The position numbers and the translations under genes were made by a program. From positions 1-64,000 of the forward strand of contig CALGAW010000057.1 of the NCBI GenBank assembly GCA_937959115.1: a stretch of 64,000 nucleotides of DNA, written 5' to 3'. Of this stretch, positions 56,201 to 63,724 are shown piece after piece (the stretch's first letter is position 1; each line of letters begins with the position of its first letter). Origin of the DNA: an uncultured Saprospiraceae bacterium (GTDB lineage: Bacteria > Bacteroidota > Bacteroidia > Chitinophagales > Saprospiraceae). The notes beneath the pieces are model-generated. The model did no database searches and was not told where the DNA came from. It saw only the letters and a program-made list of their open reading frames with translations.

Positions 56201-57078
56201 CTGAACAGCTCAAACTTGAAATTTTGCCTGTCATACTCCACGGAGTACACGACACCAACAAAAAGAGCGACTTCTTAGTAAACACCGGCGTGATGACCGT
56301 AAAATTCCTTGATGGAATCAAACCAGACGATCCCAGATTTGGCAACGGTTATAAGGAGCGATCCAAGCAGATTCGCAAGCATTTTGTTGCGGAATACAGG
56401 CAAACTCAAGAAGCTATCGAAACAGTTGACTACTACAAAGACCGGTTGATCAAGAACTATGTGTATAAAGGACCAGTCATAGAAAATTACGTCAAGGTAA
56501 AAGTAAAACTAGAAGACAATTATCGGTTGTACGAATCGCTCACCCCAAAGCAAGGAGAAATCATTGACTTGGGTTGCGGGATGGGTTTACTTTCCTACAT
56601 GTTAAGCTTCACCTCCAAGGAAAGAACCGTTTTTGGGATAGATTATGATGCAGACAAAATAAGGATTGCTCAGAATGGTTTTGCGAAGGGGACAAACCTC
56701 TCGTTTGCTCAAGGAGACATTACAAAGTTTGAGTTTCGAGCGGCGGATACCTATATCATTAGCGATGTGTTGCACTATCTACCAGAAGCTAAGCAGCGAG
56801 AAGTCATTGCCAACTGTCTACAGCATTTGCGTAAAGACGGTATCCTGTTGATTCGGGAAGGGGATGCGAGTCTTTCTGATCGCCAAAAAGGCACACGGCT
56901 GACCGAATTTTTCTCCGTGCGATTGCTAGGCTTCAACAAGGCTGCTAGCGGTACACTTTACTTTACAGGAAGGGAGTTGATTGAGGAAGTCGCTAGAGAA
57001 CACGGTTTTGCTGTAGAGGTAATGGACAGTAGTAAGCTGACTTCTAATGTGCTGTATGTGTTGAGCACTGCTAAATAA
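53224..57078 (+). CDS. MMPL exporter - PlsC acyltransferase - SAM methyltransferase fusion
   Basis: 1,284 aa from the ATG at 53224. Residues 1 to about 830 are an RND/MMPL exporter: two groups of membrane segments and two large periplasmic loops, with 'FEEDISQVIP' after TM1 and 'GLGIDYCIFISRGLLQEY' in the second half. Residues about 885-1060 are a PlsC-type acyltransferase: 'ANHTSFLD' (H-x4-D) near 903 and 'YPEGTRS' near 972. Residues about 1095-1284 are a class I SAM methyltransferase: 'IIDLGCGMGLLSYM' near 1113 and 'DVLHYLP'. In aryl-polyene clusters these three activities are separate proteins (ApeK-, ApeD- and ApeB-like). The fusion should join inner-membrane export to acyl and methyl transfer. 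The true product is unknown. Confidence 0.92.
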   Translation: MGKLFILFYDYFKPRKALFVGLLTLIFLGFGLLASQLRFEEDISQVIPTNDKIKQANLVFQNSRFLERVVVNITASDSTKQLSANKLIKVADQFSKEVKTTLAPNYLEEVRYKISNNQMADMYGFFYEKLPIYLDEADYKLLEERTAEDGLRKSLKKSYKTLLSPAGMVLKDQILNDPIGMTGLGLSKLSSMQIEGNFTIHNNHVFTKDKKNLFVFLTPANNSNETAINGELFATLDSIIAKNEAEYEGKVNINYFGPAAVAVGNANQIKNDINLTVTIALVLLLIFISLFFRSKSVFFQIFLPGLFGAVISLGFLYLILGKVSLIALGVGSVLLGITLDFSLHLFTHFRSTGKIKQTIRDIAASIVMSAITTGCAFLCLLLVRSQAMNQLGMFAAFAVITAALFALILLPQLLSEKQHTAPKQTLLDRIAGYDYHKNKILMALVGVLFIIALFTYRNFGFETDMDRLNYMSPQLKAAEDQLNNISNVSLKSVYLVSEGKSLEEALQHSQALHKTLNQLSDQLVIEQFASVNSLLISKAEQKRRIQRWQDFWTAERKASVQERLIRESAKFKFKKDAFKSFYSFLDQPVEPFELTDFQQIRQLFLNEYISEKDGSTTLLTVLKTTEENKPAIYKAFNENDHTVVLDRGYLTGQLIKILREDFNLLVTVSLFLVLGLLILAFGRIELGLMTFLPILIGWVITLGIMSLFDIKFNIINIILSTFIFGLGIDYCIFISRGLLQEYTYGINHLGSYKTSILLSAVTTITGIGVLIFAKHPALRSIALVSVVGISSVVLVAFTLLPFLFNVFLLNRKRKGFFPYTAFNFLTSVVAFVYFAVGSLFLSLLGIILFPFLLLVLGRDRVKLIFHYFIMYGTRVLIYGMLHVKKVIINPNKEDFSTPKVIVANHTSFLDILLLLMLHPKVIMLTNDWVYNSPFFGKIVQFGDFFPTSIGLEGNIDKLQTVVDKGYSIIVYPEGTRSVDGQIGRFHKGAFYIAEQLKLEILPVILHGVHDTNKKSDFLVNTGVMTVKFLDGIKPDDPRFGNGYKERSKQIRKHFVAEYRQTQEAIETVDYYKDRLIKNYVYKGPVIENYVKVKVKLEDNYRLYESLTPKQGEIIDLGCGMGLLSYMLSFTSKERTVFGIDYDADKIRIAQNGFAKGTNLSFAQGDITKFEFRAADTYIISDVLHYLPEAKQREVIANCLQHLRKDGILLIREGDASLSDRQKGTRLTEFFSVRLLGFNKAASGTLYFTGRELIEEVAREHGFAVEVMDSSKLTSNVLYVLSTAK

Positions 57079-57233
57079 TCAATTCCACCATTAACCATTT
57101 ATAAAACACCAGTTTCTTACCACATTTTTTTTAGCTTGCATTGCAATTTTTCTATAATTTCCCATAACTTAACCATTGATATAAAACTTACTAAGACGAA
57201 AGAATACAGACGTTTACGAAAAAAAATACTACC

Positions 57234-58754
57234 ATGAATTCCAAATTAACTTTGATCGTCTTGCTATGTGTTTCGTATATGCTTAATGCTCAAACTTCCT
57301 TAGAATTGAGTAAATTAGATGATCTGAAAGATATTCAATTTGAATTGAATCATAATTCCAGCACAAGTCTAACTACAAGTCCAACCAATAGTACATTCAA
57401 AATTGCAGATGCAGATGATGATGGTATGGAAGATGGATGGGAAACACAGAATGGATTGGATCCCACCAACCCTCAAGATGCTTGGTGGGACAAAGATGGT
57501 GATCAAGTATTGAATCTGTTTGAATTTCAAATGTCAACAGACGTTTCTGATGCTACGAGTCCTCAAACCTTTGATTTTACTCCAAATTATCCATTAGCCT
57601 CTGTTTATACTAAACTGGATTTATGCACCACTCAGCCAGTTCTTGTAAGGCTAGCAGAAGGAACCTATACCAATTTTAACTACATCAGGTATTTTGATGT
57701 TGATTATAAGATTATGATTCAAGGAGGTTGGGACGCAAGCTTTACGACCTATGATCCAAAAAATAATAGAACGATTCTCAAGCATCCTACTGAACGCGTA
57801 TTGATACTAGCAACAGATGACATATCAAACTCATCAATTGTCCTAGATGGTATTGAAGTGGTAGAATCAGGAGAGAATAGTCTTGGTGGTGGCATTCATT
57901 TGAGACCACATAGCGCCTATTCTCAAACTTCAATTTACAATTGTAGATTTGTTGACAACAATCATTTTGGAATTGCGATGACATTTAGAGAGCAGGCCAT
58001 CGAATCCAAAGTTTTCATCGCTAATACATTGTTTGGAAGTAATCCACGCGGAGGAATTTATACTCAAGTCAATCAAATGGCAAACGTGGTCTGGAAGCTT
58101 TACAACAACACCATCCATAATCCAAATTGTTCGGATGGGGGAATTGATGGATTGGTAAATTCTGTTGGTAAACTAGTTATTTATCTGGAAAATACAATCA
58201 ACTGGGGAAATACAAGTTATTCAATCAACTTTTACCTCAACGATGATGTCACAATTGATGTTAAAAACTCTTCCGTTGATAATTTAGATCCTGACATTGC
58301 AAATTACGCTGAGATCAACAACATCAATACAGATCCCTTATTTGTCAACGTTAGCGCGTTTGACTATGGTTTGACTGCAGCTAGTCCTTGTCTTGATGCT
58401 GGTGTTTTGATTGGTCTTCCTTACCAAGGTGCTGCCCCTGACATTGGTGTTGAAGATCATCCTTTATCAACTAGCATACCTGAGTTAGACATGGAACGTT
58501 CGTTATCAGTTCAACCAAACCTTCATTCCACTTCAATTACGGCCTTCAATCTTATAGGACTTGAAGCTGGAATCGATTATGCAGTTGACATTGTAGATGT
58601 TCTAGGAAAACCACTTTGGTCTCAATCTTTTGTTTCAGAAGGTGCCATTGATCGAATACAACCAAACCTGGAATTGTCAGCGGGCATTTACTATGTAATT
58701 ATGAAAACGAAAAACGATAATATCAAGGCGTTTCCGCTACAGGTTACTAAATAG
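57234..58754 (+). CDS. Secreted beta-helix protein with T9SS type A sorting domain
   Basis: 506 aa with signal peptide 'MNSKLTLIVLLCVSYMLNAQ'. Residues about 58-110 contain a TSP3-like calcium-loop pair, 'DADDDGMEDGWETQNGLDP' and 'DKDGDQVLNLFEFQ'. Residues about 130-390 have the pattern of a right-handed parallel beta-helix ('GGIHLRPHSAYSQTSIYNC', 'FIANTLFGSNPRGGIYT'). The end, 'LIGLEAGIDYAVDIVDVLGK' to 'GIYYVIMKTKNDN', is a type A sorting domain. It lies after the APE-like cluster with a 155-nt gap and does not seem to belong to it. Confidence 0.85.
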   Translation: MNSKLTLIVLLCVSYMLNAQTSLELSKLDDLKDIQFELNHNSSTSLTTSPTNSTFKIADADDDGMEDGWETQNGLDPTNPQDAWWDKDGDQVLNLFEFQMSTDVSDATSPQTFDFTPNYPLASVYTKLDLCTTQPVLVRLAEGTYTNFNYIRYFDVDYKIMIQGGWDASFTTYDPKNNRTILKHPTERVLILATDDISNSSIVLDGIEVVESGENSLGGGIHLRPHSAYSQTSIYNCRFVDNNHFGIAMTFREQAIESKVFIANTLFGSNPRGGIYTQVNQMANVVWKLYNNTIHNPNCSDGGIDGLVNSVGKLVIYLENTINWGNTSYSINFYLNDDVTIDVKNSSVDNLDPDIANYAEINNINTDPLFVNVSAFDYGLTAASPCLDAGVLIGLPYQGAAPDIGVEDHPLSTSIPELDMERSLSVQPNLHSTSITAFNLIGLEAGIDYAVDIVDVLGKPLWSQSFVSEGAIDRIQPNLELSAGIYYVIMKTKNDNIKAFPLQVTK

Positions 58755-58937
58755 ATAAATTGGAGTTGCTACTCAATACGTGGAACAAACTGTTATATCC
58801 TTTTATAAAATAAATAGTAAGCTTTAGTCAATATTTTAGGTTTTCCTTTATTGTTTATACCTTTAATTGGTTTCATAATTAATTGAAACTGAGAAATTCA
58901 ACTTTTAATAGAGTTACTGAACCTTTAATATTGAAAA

Positions 58938-60179
58938 ATGAAACATTTTCTAATCATACTAATCCTTCTAACCGCCATCAGTACAACAACATCTGCACAG
59001 CACAAATGCAAAACAGATATCTTAGTACAGAGAAATACAGCAGAATATCCCTTCATTAAAGAAGAACGGCAACGCATTAATGCGTTCACAGAAAGATGGA
59101 TTGCTAACCCTATAAATCAAAATTCGCGGACGGTTGTTACGATTCCAGTTGTTGTGCATGTGGTATGGAATTCTAGTATAGAAAATATCAGTGATGCGCA
59201 AATACGATCCCAAATTGATGTTTTGAATGAAGATTTTCGAAAATTAAACAGCAATCACTCCTCAACTCCAGCAGCCTTCCAAGCGATTGCCGCCGATACG
59301 GAAATAGAATTTTGCTTAGCGGCCTTCGATCCCGCAGGAAATCCGACATCAGGAATTACAAGGAAACAAACATCAATAAATGAGATTGGCGAAACGGAAG
59401 ATTATTATGATCCCGTTAAAGGAACTCCGCCTTGGGACAATAAAAAATACATGAATATTTGGGTCTGTGGCCTATCTTACTACCTCTACGGCTATGCCTA
59501 TCCGCCTGGAAGCGCTTTTCCTAATGAGGCAGACGGTGTGGTCATCGCTCCCCACTATTTTGGACGAATTGGTACTGCTGCCAACTCTGCTCCAGCTCAT
59601 CTTGGGCGCACCACAACCCACGAAGTAGGACACTATTTAAACCTATCACACGTTTGGGGAGATGGGAATGGAGGCTGCAATCAAGATGATTTTGTCAATG
59701 ACACACCCCTTCAAGATGTAGAGACCTATGGTTGCCAAACGTTTCCTCTTCTAGACAACTGTAGTAGCTCTGGAAATGGTATCAATTTCAACAATTACCT
59801 AGACTATACAGACGATGCTTGTATGACAATGTTTACCACTGGTCAGAAAATGCGCATGCTCGCCACACTCAATGGCCCAAGGGCTTCGCTTTTAACAGCA
59901 TCCGCATGTAGTGTTACGAGTGTACGGAATATCCTGTCAGAAACCAATGCATTTTCCGCCTCACCCAATCCAACAAACGATGAATTATATATAGAACTCT
60001 CCAATCAAATCAAACCAGGACTTACGTTTCAACTTACTGATCTTCTAGGAAATGTCCTTCAGGAATTTGAACTTTTTCAAGATAAAAGGATAGCTGTTTC
60101 AGACTTACCAAATGGGATATATTTACTCAACTGTAAGGAATATCCGATGTCGGTTGAGAAGGTGATCGTATCGAAGTAA
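58938..60179 (+). CDS. M43-family metalloprotease with T9SS type A sorting domain
   Basis: 413 aa with signal peptide 'MKHFLIILILLTAISTTTSA'. 'VVTIPVVVHVVW' opens the M43 (pappalysin/cytophagalysin-like) domain. The zinc ligands His228, His232 and His238 lie in 'HEVGHYLNLSH', again with Asn in place of the usual Gly. 'NNYLDYTDDACMTMFTTGQK' is the Met-turn region. The last 75 residues ('SASPNPTNDELYIEL', 'LTDLLGNVLQEF', 'LPNGIYLLNC') form a type A sorting domain. It should be a secreted endopeptidase, a smaller cousin of the protease at 46698-49970. Confidence 0.92.
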   Translation: MKHFLIILILLTAISTTTSAQHKCKTDILVQRNTAEYPFIKEERQRINAFTERWIANPINQNSRTVVTIPVVVHVVWNSSIENISDAQIRSQIDVLNEDFRKLNSNHSSTPAAFQAIAADTEIEFCLAAFDPAGNPTSGITRKQTSINEIGETEDYYDPVKGTPPWDNKKYMNIWVCGLSYYLYGYAYPPGSAFPNEADGVVIAPHYFGRIGTAANSAPAHLGRTTTHEVGHYLNLSHVWGDGNGGCNQDDFVNDTPLQDVETYGCQTFPLLDNCSSSGNGINFNNYLDYTDDACMTMFTTGQKMRMLATLNGPRASLLTASACSVTSVRNILSETNAFSASPNPTNDELYIELSNQIKPGLTFQLTDLLGNVLQEFELFQDKRIAVSDLPNGIYLLNCKEYPMSVEKVIVSK

Positions 60180-60255
60180 GAGAAGGTTTCTGGTGCAAAC
60201 ATTTTATCTTTAATGATCTTACTATGCAAAGAATACAAAAATCGTATCAGTTTAA

Positions 60256-60708
60256 ATGATAATCAGTTTCGACATCGACAACACTTTAATTCCCTATTTA
60301 GATGAATTCGAAGTAGAGGATAAAAAATTACTTTCAAAATTATTGAGAGCAGAGCCCCTTCGAAAAGGAACCATAACCCTTTTTGAAGAACTAGAAAGCA
60401 GAGGTCATGAAATTTGGATTTATACCACCTCGTTTAGAAGCAAATTAAACCTTACAAAAACCTTCAAATCTTATGGGCTAAGTCCTTCAAGAATAATTAA
60501 TGAGCGAATCAATCGAGCACAGCTTACAAAACATAATTGTTCCGCATCAAAGAACGCAAAGTTGTTTGGTATTGATATCCATATCGATGATTCAAAGGGA
60601 GTAGAAATGGAAGGCAAAAAATATGGATTCAAAACGATTATTTTAGATATTGATGATAATAATTGGACCCAAACAGTTCTAACAAGAATTGACAATGAAT
60701 ATGCATGA
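60256..60708 (+). CDS. HAD-superfamily phosphatase
   Basis: 150 aa. Motif I 'SFDIDNTLI' supplies the nucleophile Asp6 and Asp8. Motif II is the Thr/Ser in 'IWIYTTS'. A Lys follows in the 'SASKNAKLF' segment, and motif IV is 'HIDDSKGVE'. The cap is very small, as in C0-type HAD enzymes of the phosphatase group. It is cytoplasmic with unknown substrate. The end overlaps the start of the next small membrane-protein gene by 8 nt (ATGCATGA), pointing to coupled translation. Confidence 0.85.
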   Translation: MIISFDIDNTLIPYLDEFEVEDKKLLSKLLRAEPLRKGTITLFEELESRGHEIWIYTTSFRSKLNLTKTFKSYGLSPSRIINERINRAQLTKHNCSASKNAKLFGIDIHIDDSKGVEMEGKKYGFKTIILDIDDNNWTQTVLTRIDNEYA

Positions 60709-61030
60709 TAAAAATTTTAGCCTTGATAATAAACAATATGATGAACTATCAAAAACATCGAGTTTCATTAAGAAAGGATTGATTCTTTGGGTCATTTTTA
60801 TAATTATTTTCATTGCGGTACAACTACTGATCACTAAATATGGAGATATTGAATTGAAACGTAGCAATTCAGCTCTCTTTGAACAGTTAAATGGTGTAAC
60901 ACTTATTTTCGGAGTCATTATGCTGCCAATAATAATGATGATATTATTAAGTTTACTTAAGAAAATGCAAAAGAAGATTAATAATATTGGAGGCCAATCG
61001 ATCTCAAATGATGAAAATCGAAACAGATAA
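60701..61030 (+). CDS. Small two-helix membrane protein
   Basis: 109 aa from the ATG at 60701 (upstream in-frame starts at 60689 TTG and 60695 ATG are possible). Two strong membrane segments, 'GLILWVIFIIIFIAVQLLI' and 'GVIMLPIIMMILLSLLKKM', lie around a loop of about 30 residues, followed by a charged tail. I do not recognise the family. It is coupled to the HAD gene and followed 33 nt later by a lipoprotein gene. Confidence 0.65.
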   Translation: MHDKNFSLDNKQYDELSKTSSFIKKGLILWVIFIIIFIAVQLLITKYGDIELKRSNSALFEQLNGVTLIFGVIMLPIIMMILLSLLKKMQKKINNIGGQSISNDENRNR

Positions 61031-61063
61031 AATGCACCTAATTAGTAGCAGTTATTAACAGAA

Positions 61064-61915
61064 ATGAAAAATTTACTCTTCCTATTAATTTGTTTGCTTT
61101 CTTCCTGTTCAGAGCCGGTCAGAAAGAACCAATCAGCAGGAGCAATCGATGTGAAAGAGAAAAAATTCACAGCCTACAGTACAGTTCAAAACGAGTATTC
61201 AAATTTTGACTCGAACAAAGCGATTAATAAAATTGCAACGATAGAAAATGAATATTATCAAAACTTTGAGGAAGGAACAAGCCGATATTACGGGACAGTA
61301 TGGAGAGAACAAGCAGCACCTGCCCAATACCAAGAATACTTAAACAGTTTAAACCCTCAAATAGCCAAGCCAGACAGCCTGCATTGTACTCTATACGCTT
61401 ACGAGGGCTTGAAATCTGGATTAACCACCGACCAATTAAGTACGTTGAAACAATTGCATAAAGAACGATGGAAATCAAGAGAAATAGCTGGTTGGAGTAT
61501 TGGATATCTATTGGTTAAACATTTTGACTGGAGTGCCTATTTAATCATCAACAAAAATTCTGAGGAGTATAAACAATGTGCTACGGCATTCAAAAAAGAT
61601 CAATCATACCCAGTTTGGAGGCAACCAGACATTCCCTTGAAACAAATGTACATCCTAGGAGAACAGGACTCTTTAATCAATGCGATATTAGCTAAAAATG
61701 AATTTGGATGGGGATTCAGCGAACAAGGAATTCATACCTGGATTACTCGGTATAACAAATTGAAAGAATGTAATTGGTTAGGAGCGCCATCGATGAAATA
61801 CCAAGCATCTTCACAGGAAAAGCCACTGTTTATAACCACCAATTTCGATCAGTATTTTGACTATCATTCTCATGTTGTCATCTTTCCTAAGAAAAAGACT
61901 GATTTAGAAAAATAA
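61064..61915 (+). CDS. Hypothetical lipoprotein
   Basis: 283 aa with a short lipoprotein signal, 'MKNLLFLLICLLSSC', Cys15 lipidated. The mature part has no motif I recognise; it is rich in Tyr, Trp and Lys ('YYGTVWREQAAPAQYQEYL', 'WSIGYLLVKHFDWSAYLIIN'), as in soluble periplasmic or surface proteins. It likely belongs to a small unit with the HAD and membrane-protein genes upstream. Convergent with the oxygenase gene, with a gap of only 15 nt. Confidence 0.7.
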   Translation: MKNLLFLLICLLSSCSEPVRKNQSAGAIDVKEKKFTAYSTVQNEYSNFDSNKAINKIATIENEYYQNFEEGTSRYYGTVWREQAAPAQYQEYLNSLNPQIAKPDSLHCTLYAYEGLKSGLTTDQLSTLKQLHKERWKSREIAGWSIGYLLVKHFDWSAYLIINKNSEEYKQCATAFKKDQSYPVWRQPDIPLKQMYILGEQDSLINAILAKNEFGWGFSEQGIHTWITRYNKLKECNWLGAPSMKYQASSQEKPLFITTNFDQYFDYHSHVVIFPKKKTDLEK

Positions 61916-61930
61916 CTTCTGCCCAAAAAC

Positions 61931-62524
61931 TCAACTCGTCTTCAACCACCCCGTAATACTCATGCGTGGCTTATGATTCAACAACACCTCATGCTCCAGT
62001 TCACTACTCTTAAAAAACACACACTTCCCATTCATCGGAGCAATTATTTGAGCACTGTCCTTATGATAAATGCATAGCTGACCACCATCAGCGGAACACC
62101 AATTCTCATTTAAATAAAAAATCACAGAAAAGGCTCTTTTTTGATCGTTCTTAAACTGATCCAGATGCCGTTTATACGAACTCCCTTTGTCGTAGTAAGC
62201 ATAGTGGAATTCATACCCAGTAATCCCTGCAAAGCACGTCATATTGAGGTGCTTTACGAAGGCATCAATCAGGTCAAAAAAACTGTTTTCATGAATATCA
62301 TCATGCTTACGGTCGAGCCAATAAATGACATCACTCCGAATGGATTTGTTGGTGAGTAATTTGGCGTTATTCCCAATCCCGGCTTCTTTCAATTGATTGG
62401 CAAGTAGCAACGCTAGCAAATTCCCCTTCAAGTTATTAGATAAATCTTGACTCAGAAAATCATTACACAACCCTACTCTATTCTCTAAAAAAGAAGAAAT
62501 AACACCCTCAAACGATTGCTCCAC
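61931..62524 (-). CDS. 2OG-Fe(II) oxygenase (prolyl 4-hydroxylase-like)
   Basis: 197 aa. The iron site is H-x-D in 'YKRHLDQF' and the distal His in 'SSELEHEVL'; the 2-oxoglutarate-binding Arg is in 'KPRMSITGWLK'. 'AFSVIFYLNENW' and 'GGQLCIYH' are the typical jelly-roll strands. It belongs to the SM-20/P4Hc-like group and should hydroxylate a protein or small-molecule target in the cytoplasm using O2 and 2-oxoglutarate. The substrate is unknown. Confidence 0.87.
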   Translation of the reverse strand: MEQSFEGVISSFLENRVGLCNDFLSQDLSNNLKGNLLALLLANQLKEAGIGNNAKLLTNKSIRSDVIYWLDRKHDDIHENSFFDLIDAFVKHLNMTCFAGITGYEFHYAYYDKGSSYKRHLDQFKNDQKRAFSVIFYLNENWCSADGGQLCIYHKDSAQIIAPMNGKCVFFKSSELEHEVLLNHKPRMSITGWLKTS

Positions 62525-63031
62525 TATATTTACTTAAAGCTAAGTAACGATTACACGACTTGCCATCGGCACTAAACAGCATAAAACTGTCTGCTTGTAA
62601 TGTTACTTCTAATTCAACTCAAAACAAAGGAAACTCGCATTTACTTTTGTCTACCTAGCCCTAGTTACGCTTTTAAAACCAAGGAGCCGAACACCCAAAA
62701 GGTGCGTAGTATCGCCTCTATTTAGAAAAATCTCATTAACTTAAAGCCAAAGTCGCCCTAATCAAAAAATGAGTGCACAACAAATATGCCGCAACAGATT
62801 ACTAGTAGCCAGTCTCCTACTCATCCTAGTCGTCACCTTGACCCCAGGCAATTCGTGCAGATTGAAACGTTAGGAATGAAGAATGCAGAAGGGTATCCTC
62901 TTGATTTAAACGGTTCTTAAATCGATGAATCGTCTTGTTTTGTCGAAAATTTTCAACTAAAGCATAATTGTTCTGTTCTTAATAATATCTTACAGGCACA
63001 AATAATCTTACAAATTGGAAATTCTTACAAA
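62525..63031. other. 507-nt gap with a possible 34-residue hydrophobic ORF
   Basis: I see no established gene here. An ATG at 62769 opens a 34-codon frame ending at 62873 whose product has one membrane-like segment, 'LLVASLLLILVVTLTPGNSC'. 'TLTPGN' resembles the first helix of VanZ-like proteins, so it may be a remnant or simply a chance frame. The right end (63006-63039) is a perfect 17-bp tandem duplication holding the start of the next gene. Confidence 0.4.
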
Positions 63032-63039
63032 TTGGAAAT
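63006..63039 (+). repeat. Perfect 17-bp tandem duplication at the ABC gene start
   Basis: TCTTACAAATTGGAAAT occurs at 63006-63022 and again at 63023-63039 without a gap. The TTG start of the ABC gene lies in the second copy; a TTG in the first copy is out of frame and meets a stop after nine codons. Confidence 0.85.
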
Positions 63040-63718
63040 ATTAAAGACAATCAATCTGACCAAGTCGTACACTTCTGCGAATCAACAACTTACCGTTCTA
63101 GACAATGTAAGTTTTGATATTTCAGCTGGGGATACTTTTTCTATCGTTGGCCCTTCAGGAAGTGGAAAAACGACCTTACTTGGTCTTTGTGCTGGTTTGG
63201 ATCGAGCATCATCTGGGAGCGTGATCCTAAATGGAATAGAGTTGGACCATCTAAACGAGGATCAGCGTGCAGCTGTTAGAAATCAGCATGTTGGATTCAT
63301 CTTTCAAAACTTTCAGCTCATCCCAACACTGACCGCCCTTGAAAACGTAATGGTTCCCCTAGAACTTAGAGGGGAGACCAACATCAAAAAACAGTCGATG
63401 AGTCTTCTGGATCGTGTAGGGCTTGCAGATCGGTCGCACCACTACCCTTCTCAGCTATCTGGTGGCGAACAACAGCGCGTTTCGATTGCCCGTGCCTTCT
63501 CAAACAGACCCTCTATTTTATTTGCAGATGAGCCTACAGGCAACCTTGATGAAGAAACTAGTCTTAAGATAGAAAAACTGCTGTTTGATATCAATAAAGA
63601 AGAAAAAACAACCCTTGTCATAGTTACTCATGATATGGGACTCGCTCAACAAACCAATCGAATCGTAAGGCTTAAAGGCGGAAAACTAATAAGCGATGAA
63701 GTATTGGTTAAATCTTAA
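63032..63718 (+). CDS. ABC transporter ATP-binding protein (LolD/YbbA type)
   Basis: 228 aa from a TTG start at 63032; no in-frame ATG lies upstream in the open stretch, and the sequence '[11 protein letters not shown]' is the usual beginning. Walker A 'GPSGSGKTT' is at residues 40-48, the signature 'LSGGEQQR' near 142 and Walker B '[12 protein letters not shown]' near 160. The '[19 protein letters not shown]' segment marks the MacB/LolD/YbbA group, which powers lipoprotein or substrate release from the inner membrane. The FtsX-type permease starts 6 nt later, so the two form one transporter. Confidence 0.95.
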   Translation: MEILKTINLTKSYTSANQQLTVLDNVSFDISAGDTFSIVGPSGSGKTTLLGLCAGLDRASSGSVILNGIELDHLNEDQRAAVRNQHVGFIFQNFQLIPTLTALENVMVPLELRGETNIKKQSMSLLDRVGLADRSHHYPSQLSGGEQQRVSIARAFSNRPSILFADEPTGNLDEETSLKIEKLLFDINKEEKTTLVIVTHDMGLAQQTNRIVRLKGGKLISDEVLVKS

Positions 63719-63724
63719 GCAACA

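Noticed and set aside
62525-62768. tRNA or small RNA gene in the long gap
   Set aside because: I find no cloverleaf-like arms or T-loop motif and no terminator hairpin.
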